64,000 nt of DNA from Hyphomicrobiales bacterium (lineage in GTDB: Bacteria; Pseudomonadota; Alphaproteobacteria; Rhizobiales; Rhizobiaceae). The notes beneath the pieces were generated by a model that was not told the origin of the DNA, ran no database searches, and saw only the letters and a program-made list of their open reading frames with translations. The position numbers and the translations under genes were made by a program. The stretch is from contig UBMI01000019.1 of the NCBI GenBank assembly GCA_900466475.1, positions 136,664-200,663 of the forward strand. Direction: 5' to 3'. Positions 26,187 through 35,056 of this stretch are shown here, piece by piece. Within the stretch, counting starts at the first letter, position 1. Each line of letters starts with the position of its first letter.

Positions 26187-26981
26187 CTAGAACAGCAGAT
26201 CCACATTGTCATGAGACCGGGTGAGGGGCCGGCCCTCCAGGAAACGGCATGGACCGGGGCCGGCTGCCGTTGCCTGCAGCACCGAGACATCGCCTGAAGG
26301 GCTGATGTGAAGCGCCGACAGGATATTCGTTGCAAAGGCGCCGGTATCGATGGCAATCCGGTTCGGGAAGACCTCGACGCGTTCGCTCGCGGTGATCGTG
26401 TGCCCGTGAACGACGATCTTGCCGAACGAGGCGCTGGCATTCAGGAACTCGCCGCGTATCCACATCAGCGCCTGCGCCTCCTGTTCGGCCAGGGCAATGC
26501 CGGGCTTCAGGCCGGCATGGACGAGGATGTGGTGGTCGAGCTCGACATAGCGCTCGGCATCGCGCAGGCATTGCAGGCGTTCGTCTCCGAACCGGCTCCG
26601 GATCTCCTCTGCAGTGATGCTTGCCTCAAGGGGCAGGCCGAAGGAGAGCATGGTCTCGCTGCCTCCGAGGTCTCGCCAGTGGCTGACAAGATCTGCCCGC
26701 GCGACCGGGTCCGTCTCGTCGAGGATCAGAAGCGGGATGGCGTCATGGTTGCCGCATATCAGTTTCGAGCCCGGCCTGTCGCGCAGCGTCCGGATGACGA
26801 GATCCAGCGCCCTGAGGCTCTCCGGCCCGCGATCCATGATGTCGCCGAGGAAGACGATCCGGTAATCGATCCCTTCGTCACGCGCCTTGCCGGCAATGCC
26901 TGAGAGCATCTCCTCCAGCAGGTCGGCGCGACCGTGGATATCGCCGATGGCGAATGTGTGCAGAGAAGCGTTCCCGGTCAT
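26187..26981 (-). CDS. Metallophosphoesterase, PrpA-like Ser/Thr phosphatase
   Basis: A 264-residue enzyme with all the metal and catalytic motifs of bacterial PPP-type phosphatases: FAIGDIHGRAD at the N-terminus, FLGDIMDRGPES, LICGNHD and, near the C-terminus, VVHGHT. A further His lies in the ILVHAG segment. The size matches PrpA/PrpB or diadenosine-tetraphosphatase-like enzymes. It converges with the AraC gene (16-base gap). The ATG at 26981 begins two residues before the fold's first strand, as expected. Confidence 0.88.
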   Translation of the reverse strand: MTGNASLHTFAIGDIHGRADLLEEMLSGIAGKARDEGIDYRIVFLGDIMDRGPESLRALDLVIRTLRDRPGSKLICGNHDAIPLLILDETDPVARADLVSHWRDLGGSETMLSFGLPLEASITAEEIRSRFGDERLQCLRDAERYVELDHHILVHAGLKPGIALAEQEAQALMWIRGEFLNASASFGKIVVHGHTITASERVEVFPNRIAIDTGAFATNILSALHISPSGDVSVLQATAAGPGPCRFLEGRPLTRSHDNVDLLF

Positions 26982-27109
26982 CGATGCCTGGCTCCGTTAT
27001 GGCATTTGGTATGGCATTGTTCTTGAGCCGCGCCAAGCTGGAGACCGGGGGAACAGGGCGGGGCGGCCGAAATAGATTTGCGCGATGTTTGCGGGCGATT
27101 GCGGTTTGG

Positions 27110-27257
27110 AAAAGACCCCGCCCCAAACCCCTCTCCACAAGGGAGAGGGGCTTAACGTGCTGCTCCCTTTTTCCTCCACATCTACCGTCTCGGGGGAGAA
27201 ACGCCGTGCTCAGGGTCAGGCCCTCCCGCTTGTGGGGAGGGGTTGGGGAGGGTTTTT
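27110..27257. repeat. Palindromic intergenic repeat element (about 148 bp)
   Basis: The left end (27110-27141) and the right end (27229-27257) are imperfect inverted repeats of about 30 bases. The core reads ACCCCTCTCCACAAG on the left and CTTGTGGGGAGGGGTT on the right. The left arm also folds on itself (CCCTCTCC-ACAA-GGGAGAGG). It lies between two outward genes in otherwise empty sequence. Elements of this kind are scattered through rhizobial and other alphaproteobacterial genomes and are non-coding; the ORF crossing it is a by-product. Confidence 0.65.
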
Positions 27258-27348
27258 CTTTCGGGCTGCAGACCGGACAGAAAGTTCCGCGGGCTCGCCG
27301 AGGCCGAACGCCAGCCACAGGTTTAGAAATGCGCCGAACCGACGCCGC

Positions 27349-28476
27349 TCACGAGGGTTTTCCGGCCCTCTTGACCAGCCGCCACCGGCCTTGCCCGATC
27401 GCCTGGCGATTGGCGATCTTTTCGGGCGCAGTGCCGGTCAGCACGGCTTTTATGTCGTCGCGCATCTGCGGGAAGACCCGGTAATATTGATGGTTTTGCG
27501 GCTCCGATGCAGAAAGCACGGCGCTGACGTCGACGGCCGATACCTTGTCGCTGATCGTACCCATATTGTCGGGGCCGTCGGCGCCGAGGCGCGGGCCGTT
27601 GAATTTCGTGCCGCTGCTGAGCGTGCTCAGGATCCAGTCCTTCTCGGAATAGTAGACGGTGATCGACCGGCAGATCCGGGGCAGGAACTTGAACTTGGCG
27701 GGATCGTCGAAGGCATCGGCATCCTCGTCGGCGGCGGCCAGGATCACCTTGTCGAAATAACGGCGGAGCGGCGATGACGGTGCGCCGTCGAGCGAGGTCA
27801 TGGCGTTGACGGCCGAAAGCGTCGGGGAGGCGGGCTCGGGCAGTTTCATCAGCGCCTGCAGCGCGTTGCGCATCACATAATTGCCCATGCTGTGGCAGAT
27901 CAGGTGGATGGCCTGGTCGCAGCGCTCCTCCTCGCTGAGCTTGTCGACGAAATCGCTGAGGCGGCGCAGGGTTCTGGCGATCGCGATGCCGGATGCCGCC
28001 GCCGTCTTGCGGTCATGGGCGTAATCGCCGAAGGGCGTGGGTATGGGCAGGAGCGAGGCGAGCGACGGCCAGGAGAAGACGAACATGTTGACGTCGAGCC
28101 CGTAGAAGGCGCTGAGCCACCCGGCGCGCTCGATGGAATCGACGAAACTGTTGCTGAAACCATGGATGAAGGCGATCGTCGGCTTGTTGTCGGCCTTCAT
28201 CGAGGCGCGGATGGCATCGAAAATCGTGTCGCTGCCAAGCGTCGGCGCCTCGCCCTCGGCAAAGAGAAGCTGCTGGCTGGCCACGGCGAGCGAGCCCGGC
28301 ACCATCACATTCGTCTTCCTCGACAGATTGACGTCGACCTTGGCGCTGCCGTAGCGCACATCGATGCCGCTGGTCGGCCCGAGCTCCGTGCCGAAACCGA
28401 TGATGCGCTGATGCTGCGGATCGGTGGGATCGAGGAGCGGCTGGCGATTGGTTGCGAAGTAAACCGTCTTGATCAT
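27349..28476 (-). CDS. DUF900-type alpha/beta hydrolase
   Basis: The 375-residue protein is a predicted esterase of the DUF900 family. It has the strand-turn motif FIHGFSNSFVDS, the typical FSWPSLA segment, YAHDRKTAAAS, and the nucleophile elbow L-I-C-H-S-M-G-N. These fit a serine hydrolase that acts on lipid-like substrates. The opening MIKTVYFATNRQP is usual for the family. No signal peptide is seen, so it is probably cytoplasmic. It is monocistronic; a palindrome at 28566-28582 lies upstream. Confidence 0.85.
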   Translation of the reverse strand: MIKTVYFATNRQPLLDPTDPQHQRIIGFGTELGPTSGIDVRYGSAKVDVNLSRKTNVMVPGSLAVASQQLLFAEGEAPTLGSDTIFDAIRASMKADNKPTIAFIHGFSNSFVDSIERAGWLSAFYGLDVNMFVFSWPSLASLLPIPTPFGDYAHDRKTAAASGIAIARTLRRLSDFVDKLSEEERCDQAIHLICHSMGNYVMRNALQALMKLPEPASPTLSAVNAMTSLDGAPSSPLRRYFDKVILAAADEDADAFDDPAKFKFLPRICRSITVYYSEKDWILSTLSSGTKFNGPRLGADGPDNMGTISDKVSAVDVSAVLSASEPQNHQYYRVFPQMRDDIKAVLTGTAPEKIANRQAIGQGRWRLVKRAGKPS

Positions 28477-28565
28477 GATCTTCTTCGCCTCTCGACGACG
28501 CGACCGTGCGGCTGTCGTTGCATGATGAACGCGATAGAAAGCGGACAGTAAATCCCGCCACGGCT

Positions 28566-28582
28566 GGCGTATTAATTACGCC
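28566..28582. promoter_or_regulatory. Palindrome upstream of the DUF900 hydrolase
   Basis: GGCGTA-TTAAT-TACGCC is a perfect 6-base inverted repeat around a 5-base AT centre, 90 bases before the minus-strand start at 28476. Possible operator; no regulator gene is adjacent. Confidence 0.35.
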
Positions 28583-28773
28583 GATCCGTGTGGATTTGCA
28601 GTATTCAATTTTTCTTTGAATATTTCCTCAAGAATTAGCTAATGCATTCTAGTGAGGATTGCAACAGGAATCAGGTTATCCCGGAGGGCGTCCGGGAATT
28701 CACGTGGTTCCGGCTGATCCATGCGAAGAACCGCTGACGATCCACCGACTGGCAGGATAGACGTCGATGAGGA

Positions 28774-30126
28774 TTAGCGCTGCGTTACCGCTTCGGCGGG
28801 ACACACGCTGCAACTCCTCTCGAGCTTTTCCAAAGCGCCAGCACCGGCCCAGCTTTCAAAGCCATATGCCTTGACGCGTTGTCTGATGAGGCAGCAGTCG
28901 GCGCGACCGGCCAAGGCCGGCTCAAGCGGATAATCGGTCCAAAACCTTTCTGCAGGCTTCCAGTAGCCCAGAACATCGAGCAGCGACACTCCGAAATAAT
29001 ATTCGTCTGCGTAGGAGTCCCCGTAACCTGGATCGTGCCGATAGGTGCCGTCCGGGTTCAGAGTGTTTTCGAATGACCAAAGCAACATCTGGCGGATTTC
29101 ATCGCGGGCCGTCCTGCGCTCCTCCTCGCTCATGTGGGGCCAGCCGAACTTGAAGATTGAGGCGACATCATAGAGGTTGTGGTTGGTAAACTTCCCACCG
29201 CTGCGCCACCCGAAGGGATAGGGATCGTCCTTGATGGCAAGCGTCGTCCTGATGATCTGCGGCCAATGATCCACTTCGCCCTTGCTGTATCGCACGACAT
29301 GAAATGTTATGCTGAGATCGGTGGTCTTGCGTATCTTGCCATCGATGACGTACCAGGCCCCCCAATAGCCAGTTGCGGTATCCTGTGAGCCGTGGATAAA
29401 AAACCATGCAGCCTCGCGTGCTTCATCCCAGTCTATGCTTTCGTCGAGCGCTACGTAGCCGGAAAGTATATCCTGGAGATCACGCTTGTAAGCTGCCGTC
29501 GAGTAACTCGTCATCAAGCTGCTTAGCTCGCCGCGGTTGTCGATGCCGGTGTTTTCGATGTCCGAAATCAGCAGGCTCTGCAGATAGTTGATGAGTTCAC
29601 GGCCGGTGCGCAGCCTCGGGCGCAAACGATAGTGAGGGGGTTCCCCCTGGCTTGTGAGAAGGCCGATCGCCGTTGCCGTCGCGCCTACTCGCATGAACCA
29701 TTGATCGTAGCAGAGTCCCCAGAAGCCATCGACCGGCGATTGCTCGCTGGCAAAGTTCTGGTCTTTATCCTGTAAGCTCCGCTCGATGCGCTCCAGCTTG
29801 TCCTCCAGCGCATTCCAGTTTGCCGTGTAGCCGAGCAGCCACTTTGCCTCGAGATACAGTTGCTCCGAGCATTGCAGAGTGTTGCCCGCAGCTTGTTCGG
29901 CAGCGATCCCGGCCGCGAGTGCTTCGAGGCGCTCCGCATAGTGCTGACGCCGTTCTCGATAATTGGGGTCAAACGCCTCGAACTCGCGAACAATGATGTC
30001 TCGCATGCCGTCCTGGTCCGCGAGCGCGACTGAGGGGAAGCCGCAGAAAATTGCAACCCCCGAAAGCGCCAGCAGCATCTGCCGAAACCCTGCAGCAATG
30101 CGGCGACTCCACCGCGCATGTGCCAT
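28774..30126 (-). CDS. Exported protein of unknown function
   Basis: A 450-residue protein that I do not recognise. A signal peptide of about 36 residues ends SVALADQ. The mature chain is helical and rich in Trp, Tyr and Phe, with long amphipathic segments, for example EAKWLLGYTANWNALEDKLE and FKFGWPHMSEEERRTARDE. It ends in a Cys-containing tail (ADCCL, RSCSVCP), so disulfides are possible in the periplasm. The repeated aromatic helices could suit an alpha/alpha-toroid like some polysaccharide lyases or glycosidases, but no catalytic motif is clear. I chose the ATG at 30126 with GGAGGAG just upstream. A counted 60-base line (29461) is 48% G+C, lower than typical here, so transfer is possible. 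Confidence 0.75.
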   Translation of the reverse strand: MAHARWSRRIAAGFRQMLLALSGVAIFCGFPSVALADQDGMRDIIVREFEAFDPNYRERRQHYAERLEALAAGIAAEQAAGNTLQCSEQLYLEAKWLLGYTANWNALEDKLERIERSLQDKDQNFASEQSPVDGFWGLCYDQWFMRVGATATAIGLLTSQGEPPHYRLRPRLRTGRELINYLQSLLISDIENTGIDNRGELSSLMTSYSTAAYKRDLQDILSGYVALDESIDWDEAREAAWFFIHGSQDTATGYWGAWYVIDGKIRKTTDLSITFHVVRYSKGEVDHWPQIIRTTLAIKDDPYPFGWRSGGKFTNHNLYDVASIFKFGWPHMSEEERRTARDEIRQMLLWSFENTLNPDGTYRHDPGYGDSYADEYYFGVSLLDVLGYWKPAERFWTDYPLEPALAGRADCCLIRQRVKAYGFESWAGAGALEKLERSCSVCPAEAVTQR

Positions 30127-30358
30127 TGTCTCCTCCACATTCGCCAGGTGGTCCCGTTGCGCTGCGACGACGGCTAGCCGCTTGGCTTTCGCGGAACTCC
30201 CACGCGTAGCTGTGCCAGATTTGCGTTCGATGACGTTAAGCGGAGATTATACTTCCAGCCCATGAAAAGAGGAAGATTTTACGACGGCGGGCGCAAAGCT
30301 CCCCGAGGATATGGAGAAGTGAGTTGACGGCGAATGCAGCCGATATTCGCGATCACCC

Positions 30359-31255
30359 TCACACCAGCGACCGCCTCGCCACCTCGATCACCGTCCGCGT
30401 CAGGCCCGCAAGCCGGTCCGCGGCGAGCCGGCTGATCTGCCAGTAGAGGACGACATCGAGAGGCGTGTCCGCAATCAACTCGACGAGGCGGCCGGCCTTG
30501 ATGTGGGCCTGCGTCAACTGGGTCGGGTTCATGCCCCAGCCCATGCCGAGCAGGGCAGCATCGAGAAAGCCCTGTGTGGCCGGCAGCCAGTGGGTCGGCA
30601 CGTTGGCGTCGGTCTTGAGCGTGCGGCGGATCCATTGCGCCTGCAGGCGGTCCTTCTGGTTGAAGGTGAAGGAAGGGGCGCGGGCTAGTGCTTCCGGGGT
30701 GACGCCGTCGGGGAAATAGCGGCGCACGAATTCGGGGCTGGCGGCGGCGTGGTAGCGCAGCGCGCCGAGCGAGTAGCGGCGGCAGCCGGCGACCGGCTTT
30801 TCCATGCTGGTCACGGCGGCGATGACGCGGCCGCGCTCCAGCCATTCGGCGGTGTGGTCCTGATCCTCGATGGAGATGTTGAGCAGGTAGTTCGAGCTTT
30901 TCGAGAATTCGGCCATCGCCTCCAGAAACCAGGCGCCGAGGCTGTCGGCGCTGGTGGCGATCTGCAGCGTGACGCGCTGTTCGGGATTGTCGCGGTCGCT
31001 CAGCGCCGGCAGGTGCTCCAGCAATTCGCTTTCGAGCATGCCGACATTTTCCATGTGCCGGCAGAGCCAGTCGCCCTTTTCCGTTGCCGTGCACGGCGTT
31101 GCGCGCACGACGAGGGCGGCACCGACGCGCTCTTCCAGCTGCTTGATGCGCTGGGAGACGGCAGAGGGCGTGACGTTCAGGATGGCGGCGGCCCTTTCGA
31201 AGCTGCCGGTCTGGACCACGGCAAGCAGGACACGAAGGGCAGGATAATCGATCAT
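30359..31255 (-). CDS. argP: LysR family regulator, ArgP/LysG type
   Basis: The 298-residue protein begins MIDYPALRVLLAVVQTGSFE and has the helix-turn-helix NVTPSAVSQRIKQLEERVG, close to ArgP (IciA)/LysG regulators that activate basic-amino-acid exporters when lysine or arginine is abundant. The effector domain includes LVVRATPCTATEKG, which is characteristic of this subgroup. It is divergent from an ArgO-type exporter at 31356 with a 100-base shared control region, the standard argP-argO or lysG-lysE arrangement. ATG at 31255. Confidence 0.9.
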   Translation of the reverse strand: MIDYPALRVLLAVVQTGSFERAAAILNVTPSAVSQRIKQLEERVGAALVVRATPCTATEKGDWLCRHMENVGMLESELLEHLPALSDRDNPEQRVTLQIATSADSLGAWFLEAMAEFSKSSNYLLNISIEDQDHTAEWLERGRVIAAVTSMEKPVAGCRRYSLGALRYHAAASPEFVRRYFPDGVTPEALARAPSFTFNQKDRLQAQWIRRTLKTDANVPTHWLPATQGFLDAALLGMGWGMNPTQLTQAHIKAGRLVELIADTPLDVVLYWQISRLAADRLAGLTRTVIEVARRSLV

Positions 31256-31355
31256 GGGTAAGCTGTGCTTAATTGACGTAAGGATGATTAATTAGCCTAA
31301 TCCGGTCGATCGGTCTACGGAGCGTTGCAACAACGCGACGGAACCCTCTGATATC

Positions 31356-31964
31356 ATGGACATCTCGACCTATTTCACCGGCATGGTGGCCGGCCTCAGC
31401 CTGATCGTGGCGATCGGCGCGCAGAACGCCTTCATCCTGCGCCAGGGCTTGCGCAACGAATATGTCTTTGCCGTCTGCCTTGCCTGCGCGCTTTCGGATG
31501 CGATCCTGATCGTCATCGGCGTCACCAGCCTGGCGCAGGCGGTGAAGCTCATGCCCTTTCTCGATCCGGTCATGCGTTATGGCGGGGCGGCGTTCCTCAT
31601 CTGGTATGGGGCGAAAAGCCTCTATTCGGCGGTCTGGTCTTCGGGCGCGCTGCAGGTTGCAAACGGGGCAGGGGCAAGCTTCGGCAAGACCATGGCCATG
31701 TGCCTGGCGCTGACCTGGCTCAATCCGCATGTCTATCTCGATACGGTGATCCTGCTCGGCACGATCTCGACGCGTTTTGCCGGCCATCAGGCCGCCTTTG
31801 CCGCGGGGGCGGCGAGCAGCTCCTTCCTGTTCTTCTTTTCTCTGGGATATGGTGCGGCCTGGCTTCGTCCCATCTTTTCACGGCCGGTTTCCTGGCGCAT
31901 TCTCGAAACCATCATCGCTTGCGTGATGTGGCTGATCGCGTTCAAGCTCCTGAACGGCATGTGA
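31356..31964 (+). CDS. argO: LysE/ArgO family amino-acid exporter
   Basis: A 202-residue membrane protein with about six hydrophobic segments and the LysE signature I-V-A-I-G-A-Q-N-A-F-I-L-R-Q-G in the first loop. LTWLNPHVYLDTVILLG is the conserved mid-segment of ArgO/LysE. It should export arginine, lysine or a toxic analogue such as canavanine across the inner membrane. It is divergent from argP, which probably activates it. A second LysE-family gene follows on the same strand after 39 bases. Confidence 0.9.
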   Translation: MDISTYFTGMVAGLSLIVAIGAQNAFILRQGLRNEYVFAVCLACALSDAILIVIGVTSLAQAVKLMPFLDPVMRYGGAAFLIWYGAKSLYSAVWSSGALQVANGAGASFGKTMAMCLALTWLNPHVYLDTVILLGTISTRFAGHQAAFAAGAASSSFLFFFSLGYGAAWLRPIFSRPVSWRILETIIACVMWLIAFKLLNGM

Positions 31965-32003
31965 CGGCCGCATACGCGCCAATCACGACCTTGGGAAACC
32001 AGA

Positions 32004-32639
32004 ATGACCGTCGATCCGCATCACCTTGCCCTTGTCTTCACCGCCTATATCATCGCCGCAGCCAGCCCCGGTCCCAGCAATATGCGCATCATGGGTGTCG
32101 CCATGCATCAGGGGCGCCAGTCGGCGCTGATGATTGCCGCAGGCGTCGTCAGCGGCTCGCTCTTCTGGGGCTCGATGGCGGCAACAGGGGTTTCGGCCGT
32201 TCTGGCGCAATATGCGCAGGCGCTCGTTGTCCTGAAGATAGCCGGCGGGCTTTACCTCCTGTTCCTCGCCTACAAGGCCGGCAAATCCGCCATGACCTCG
32301 GATGCGAAGCAGGGCAGGCCGCTCGATGCCCTCAAGCCGGCCTCGGGTTTCAGCCTCTATCGCCGCGGCCTGCTGATGCACCTGACCAACCCGAAGGCGC
32401 TGCTCGGCTGGATCGCGACCATGACGCTTGGTCTCGGCCCGGGCGCGACGCCGGCGACCGTCGCCGTCATCCTTGCAGGCTGCGCCATTCTCAGCATCAC
32501 GATCTTCTGCGGTTATGCGCTGGTCTTCTCCACCGCGCCGATGATCCGCATGTATCGCCATGCGCGGCGCTGGATCGAGGGCACGCTGGCGCTTGTCTTC
32601 GGCGCCGCCGGCATGAAGCTCCTGCTGTCACGCGCATAA
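32004..32639 (+). CDS. LysE family translocator
   Basis: A 211-residue RhtB/LysE-superfamily exporter. The first-loop signature is A-A-S-P-G-P-S-N-M-R, the mid-segment is LLMHLTNPKALLGWIA, and there are about six hydrophobic stretches. It follows argO by 39 bases and precedes a DapA-like gene by 14 bases, so these form an operon. The different signature (SPGPSN rather than IGAQN) indicates another amino-acid specificity from argO. Confidence 0.88.
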   Translation: MTVDPHHLALVFTAYIIAAASPGPSNMRIMGVAMHQGRQSALMIAAGVVSGSLFWGSMAATGVSAVLAQYAQALVVLKIAGGLYLLFLAYKAGKSAMTSDAKQGRPLDALKPASGFSLYRRGLLMHLTNPKALLGWIATMTLGLGPGATPATVAVILAGCAILSITIFCGYALVFSTAPMIRMYRHARRWIEGTLALVFGAAGMKLLLSRA

Positions 32640-32653
32640 GAAGGAAATTCCCG

Positions 32654-33556
32654 ATGCCGCTTTTCCATGGCCTTTCCGCCTTTCCGATCACGCCGGCTGA
32701 TGCCTCGGGCATTGTCGATACCGGCGCGCTCGCCACGTTGCTCGGCCGCATTGAGGCCGCGGGCGCAGATTCCATCGGGTTGCTCGGCAGCACCGGCGCC
32801 TATGCCTTCCTGTCGCGCCAGGAGCGGCGCCGGGCGGTGGAAGCGGCCATGTCTGCCGTCGGCGGCAAGATCCCTGTCATCGTCGGTGTCGGCGCGCTCC
32901 GGACGGATGAGGCGCAGGCGCTCGCCAGGGATGCGCGGGAGCTTGGGGCGGATGGCCTGCTGCTCGCGCCGGTCTCCTATACGCCGCTCACCGATGACGA
33001 GGTCTACGAGCATTTTGCTGCTGTCGCCGATGCCGGGCAGCTGCCGCTCTGCATCTACAACAATCCGGGCACGACGAAATTCACCTTCAGCGCCGAGCTG
33101 ATCGCCCGGCTTGCCAGGCTTGGCACCGTCAAGGCGGTGAAGATGCCGCTGCCGGCCAATGGCGATATTGCAGGCGAGATCAAAAGTCTCCGTACGGTGA
33201 CGCCGGATGGTTTCGCGCTCGGCTATAGCGGCGACTGGATTGCGGCGGATGCGCTGCTCGCAGGCGCCGATGGCTGGTACAGCGTCGTTGCGGGTCTGCT
33301 GCCCGCCGAGGCGCTGAAGCTGACGAGGGCCGCGCAGGCAGGTGACACCACGGAGGCGGGACGCATCAACGATGCCTTCGCGCCGCTCTGGGCGCTGTTC
33401 AAGGAATTCGGCAGTTTCCGTGTCATGTATACGATTGCCGATCTCATCGGCATCGGCCGGTTTTCGCCGCCGCGCCCGGTGCTCGGCCTTGCCGAGGCCG
33501 CACGTGGGCGGGTGCGCGAGGCGCTTGACAGCCTTGGTGCGGCAGTCGGCCGGTAG
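32654..33556 (+). CDS. DapA/NAL family aldolase (dihydrodipicolinate-synthase-like)
   Basis: A 300-residue class I aldolase of the DapA/N-acetylneuraminate-lyase superfamily. The Schiff-base Lys is K163 in VKAVKMP and the catalytic Tyr is Y135 in Y-N-N-P-G-T, positions close to DapA Y133 and K161. The substrate loop is G-S-T-G-A-Y rather than the DapA-like G-T-T-G-E-S, so the true reaction may not be lysine synthesis. The ATG at 32654 has AAGGAA upstream. Last gene of the argO-lysE-dapA-like operon; a hairpin terminator begins at its stop codon. It may make or break a compound exported by the preceding transporters. Confidence 0.87.
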   Translation: MPLFHGLSAFPITPADASGIVDTGALATLLGRIEAAGADSIGLLGSTGAYAFLSRQERRRAVEAAMSAVGGKIPVIVGVGALRTDEAQALARDARELGADGLLLAPVSYTPLTDDEVYEHFAAVADAGQLPLCIYNNPGTTKFTFSAELIARLARLGTVKAVKMPLPANGDIAGEIKSLRTVTPDGFALGYSGDWIAADALLAGADGWYSVVAGLLPAEALKLTRAAQAGDTTEAGRINDAFAPLWALFKEFGSFRVMYTIADLIGIGRFSPPRPVLGLAEAARGRVREALDSLGAAVGR

Positions 33557-33581
33557 AGCATTTCCGCTGCCGGAATTGCTC
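33556..33581 (+). terminator. Candidate terminator after the DapA-like gene
   Basis: GAGCA-T-TTCCG and CGGAA-T-TGCTC form an 11-position stem with one mismatch and a CTGC loop, starting at the last base of the stop codon. There is no strong T-run, so termination efficiency is uncertain. Confidence 0.5.
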
Positions 33582-33637
33582 CAGCCAGGGGGAGTGCTCT
33601 CCAAGGCGCGGAGTGATAGCCACGGGCCGGGCCGCGG

Positions 33638-33988
33638 CTATGCCCGCAGGATCTTCTCCATCGCCTTTCCCCTGGCGAGCTCATCGACCAGCTTGTCCAG
33701 GTAGCGGATCTCCCGCATGGTCGGCTCCTCGATCTCTTCGACGCGCACGCCGCAGACGACACCAGATATCAGCGACCGGGACGGGTTCATCGCCGGCGCC
33801 TGCGCAAAGAAATCCTCGAAGCTGGTTTTCTGCGCCAGCTGATCGTCCAGGCTCTTCGGGCTGTGCCCCGTCAGCCAGCAGATGATCTCATCGACCTCCG
33901 CTTTGGTGCGGCCCTTCTTCTCGGCCTTGGCGACATAGTGAGGGTAAACGCTTGCGACGCTGACCGAATAGATACGATGTTTCGTCAT
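33638..33988 (-). CDS. DUF2200 domain-containing protein
   Basis: A 116-residue small cytoplasmic protein matching the DUF2200 family from end to end: the N-terminal [24 protein letters not shown], then [13 protein letters not shown] and C-terminal [22 protein letters not shown]. Function of the family is unknown. The ATG at 33988 is preceded by GGAGGC on the minus strand. It converges with the DapA-like operon. Confidence 0.88.
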   Translation of the reverse strand: MTKHRIYSVSVASVYPHYVAKAEKKGRTKAEVDEIICWLTGHSPKSLDDQLAQKTSFEDFFAQAPAMNPSRSLISGVVCGVRVEEIEEPTMREIRYLDKLVDELARGKAMEKILRA

Positions 33989-34051
33989 GCCTCCTCCCTG
34001 ACGGCGGGCATCTCGCGACAGCGCCGACAGCTTTGCCGTTGCGCGATCTTC

Positions 34052-35017
34052 TCAGACGCCATGATAGACGAGGCGCGTGAACAATTCAGGGGTGACAAGG
34101 AACTGCCCCCATTTCGCATCGAATTCGGCTGTCGGCTTTGCGGCAAGGACCTCGTCGATCGGCTTTCCGGCGGTTTTCAGTTTGGAGACGTTCCCGCGGA
34201 TCTCGACCAGCATCGTCCTGTACTCGGTGAGTTCCGATTTGTTGCTGACGGGATGGCCGTGACCGGGGATGACGATGGTATCGTTGGAGACATTGGCCAG
34301 GATGTCCTCGACCGCCTTGATCATTCCGTCGATCCCGCCACCGGTCGAATAGTCGATGAACGGATAGATGCCGTACCAGTAGAGGTCTCCTGCGTGGACG
34401 ATGTTTGCTTCGCCGAAGGTAACGGAGATGTCGCCATCGGTGTGAGCATTCGGATGATGCTTCAGCATCAGGGTGGATTTGTCGAGCTTGAGGGACATCT
34501 CGTCGCCGACGGTTTCCGAAGGCACGGCGGCGAGCGGCGGTCGCGGGAATTCGTAGTCCCAGTCCTCGACCCTCACGACCGACATCAGGTGTTTGCAGGT
34601 GTTTTCATGCGCCAGAATGGCCGCGCCCTCGGCGTTCAGCCATGCGTTTCCATCCGTATGATCGAAATGCCAGTGCGTGTTGATGAGATGAGTGATCGGC
34701 TGTTTGCCAAGTCGGGCGAGGGCCTCGAGTACCCGCGGCCGGGACGCGGTGATGCCGCCATCGATGAGAACCTTTCCGTCCGCGCCGGTCAGGACGGCGA
34801 TGTTTCCGCCCGATCCTTCGAGGATCGATACGCCAGCCCTTGCCTTATGGACCTTGATCGGCTCCTTGGCGGCGGAGTCGCGGATTATATCGACGATGCC
34901 CTGAGCCTTCGCGAATACCTGTTTCGGGCTGAGCCAGCCTCCGGATGCAGCGAATGTCGAGGCGGCCACGCAGCAGAGACAAAATCCGCGACGGGAAAGT
35001 CTGAAATCCTGGGTCAC
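34052..35017 (-). CDS. MBL-fold metallo-hydrolase with Tat leader
   Basis: The 321-residue protein starts with LSRRGFCLCCVAAS, a twin-arginine leader followed by a hydrophobic core, so it is probably exported folded. The metallo-beta-lactamase zinc motif H115-W-H117-F-D119-H120 is complete. Later ligands appear in NAHTDGD, VHAGDLYW and IPGHGHPVS. It resembles periplasmic MBL hydrolases of the broad cyclase/hydrolase group rather than true antibiotic-degrading enzymes. The ATG at 35017 follows AAAGGAC. Substrate unknown. Confidence 0.88.
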   Translation of the reverse strand: MTQDFRLSRRGFCLCCVAASTFAASGGWLSPKQVFAKAQGIVDIIRDSAAKEPIKVHKARAGVSILEGSGGNIAVLTGADGKVLIDGGITASRPRVLEALARLGKQPITHLINTHWHFDHTDGNAWLNAEGAAILAHENTCKHLMSVVRVEDWDYEFPRPPLAAVPSETVGDEMSLKLDKSTLMLKHHPNAHTDGDISVTFGEANIVHAGDLYWYGIYPFIDYSTGGGIDGMIKAVEDILANVSNDTIVIPGHGHPVSNKSELTEYRTMLVEIRGNVSKLKTAGKPIDEVLAAKPTAEFDAKWGQFLVTPELFTRLVYHGV

Positions 35018-35056
35018 TTGGCAGGTCCTTTCCGGAATGGCGGCGGGGCTCCAGGG

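Noticed and set aside
27110-27257. Palindromic block as a simple rho-independent terminator pair
   Set aside because: It is too long, has nested stems and matched outer ends, so a dispersed repeat element fits better.
27085-27777. 230-residue plus-strand ORF
   Set aside because: Crosses the palindromic repeat and is antisense to the DUF900 gene.
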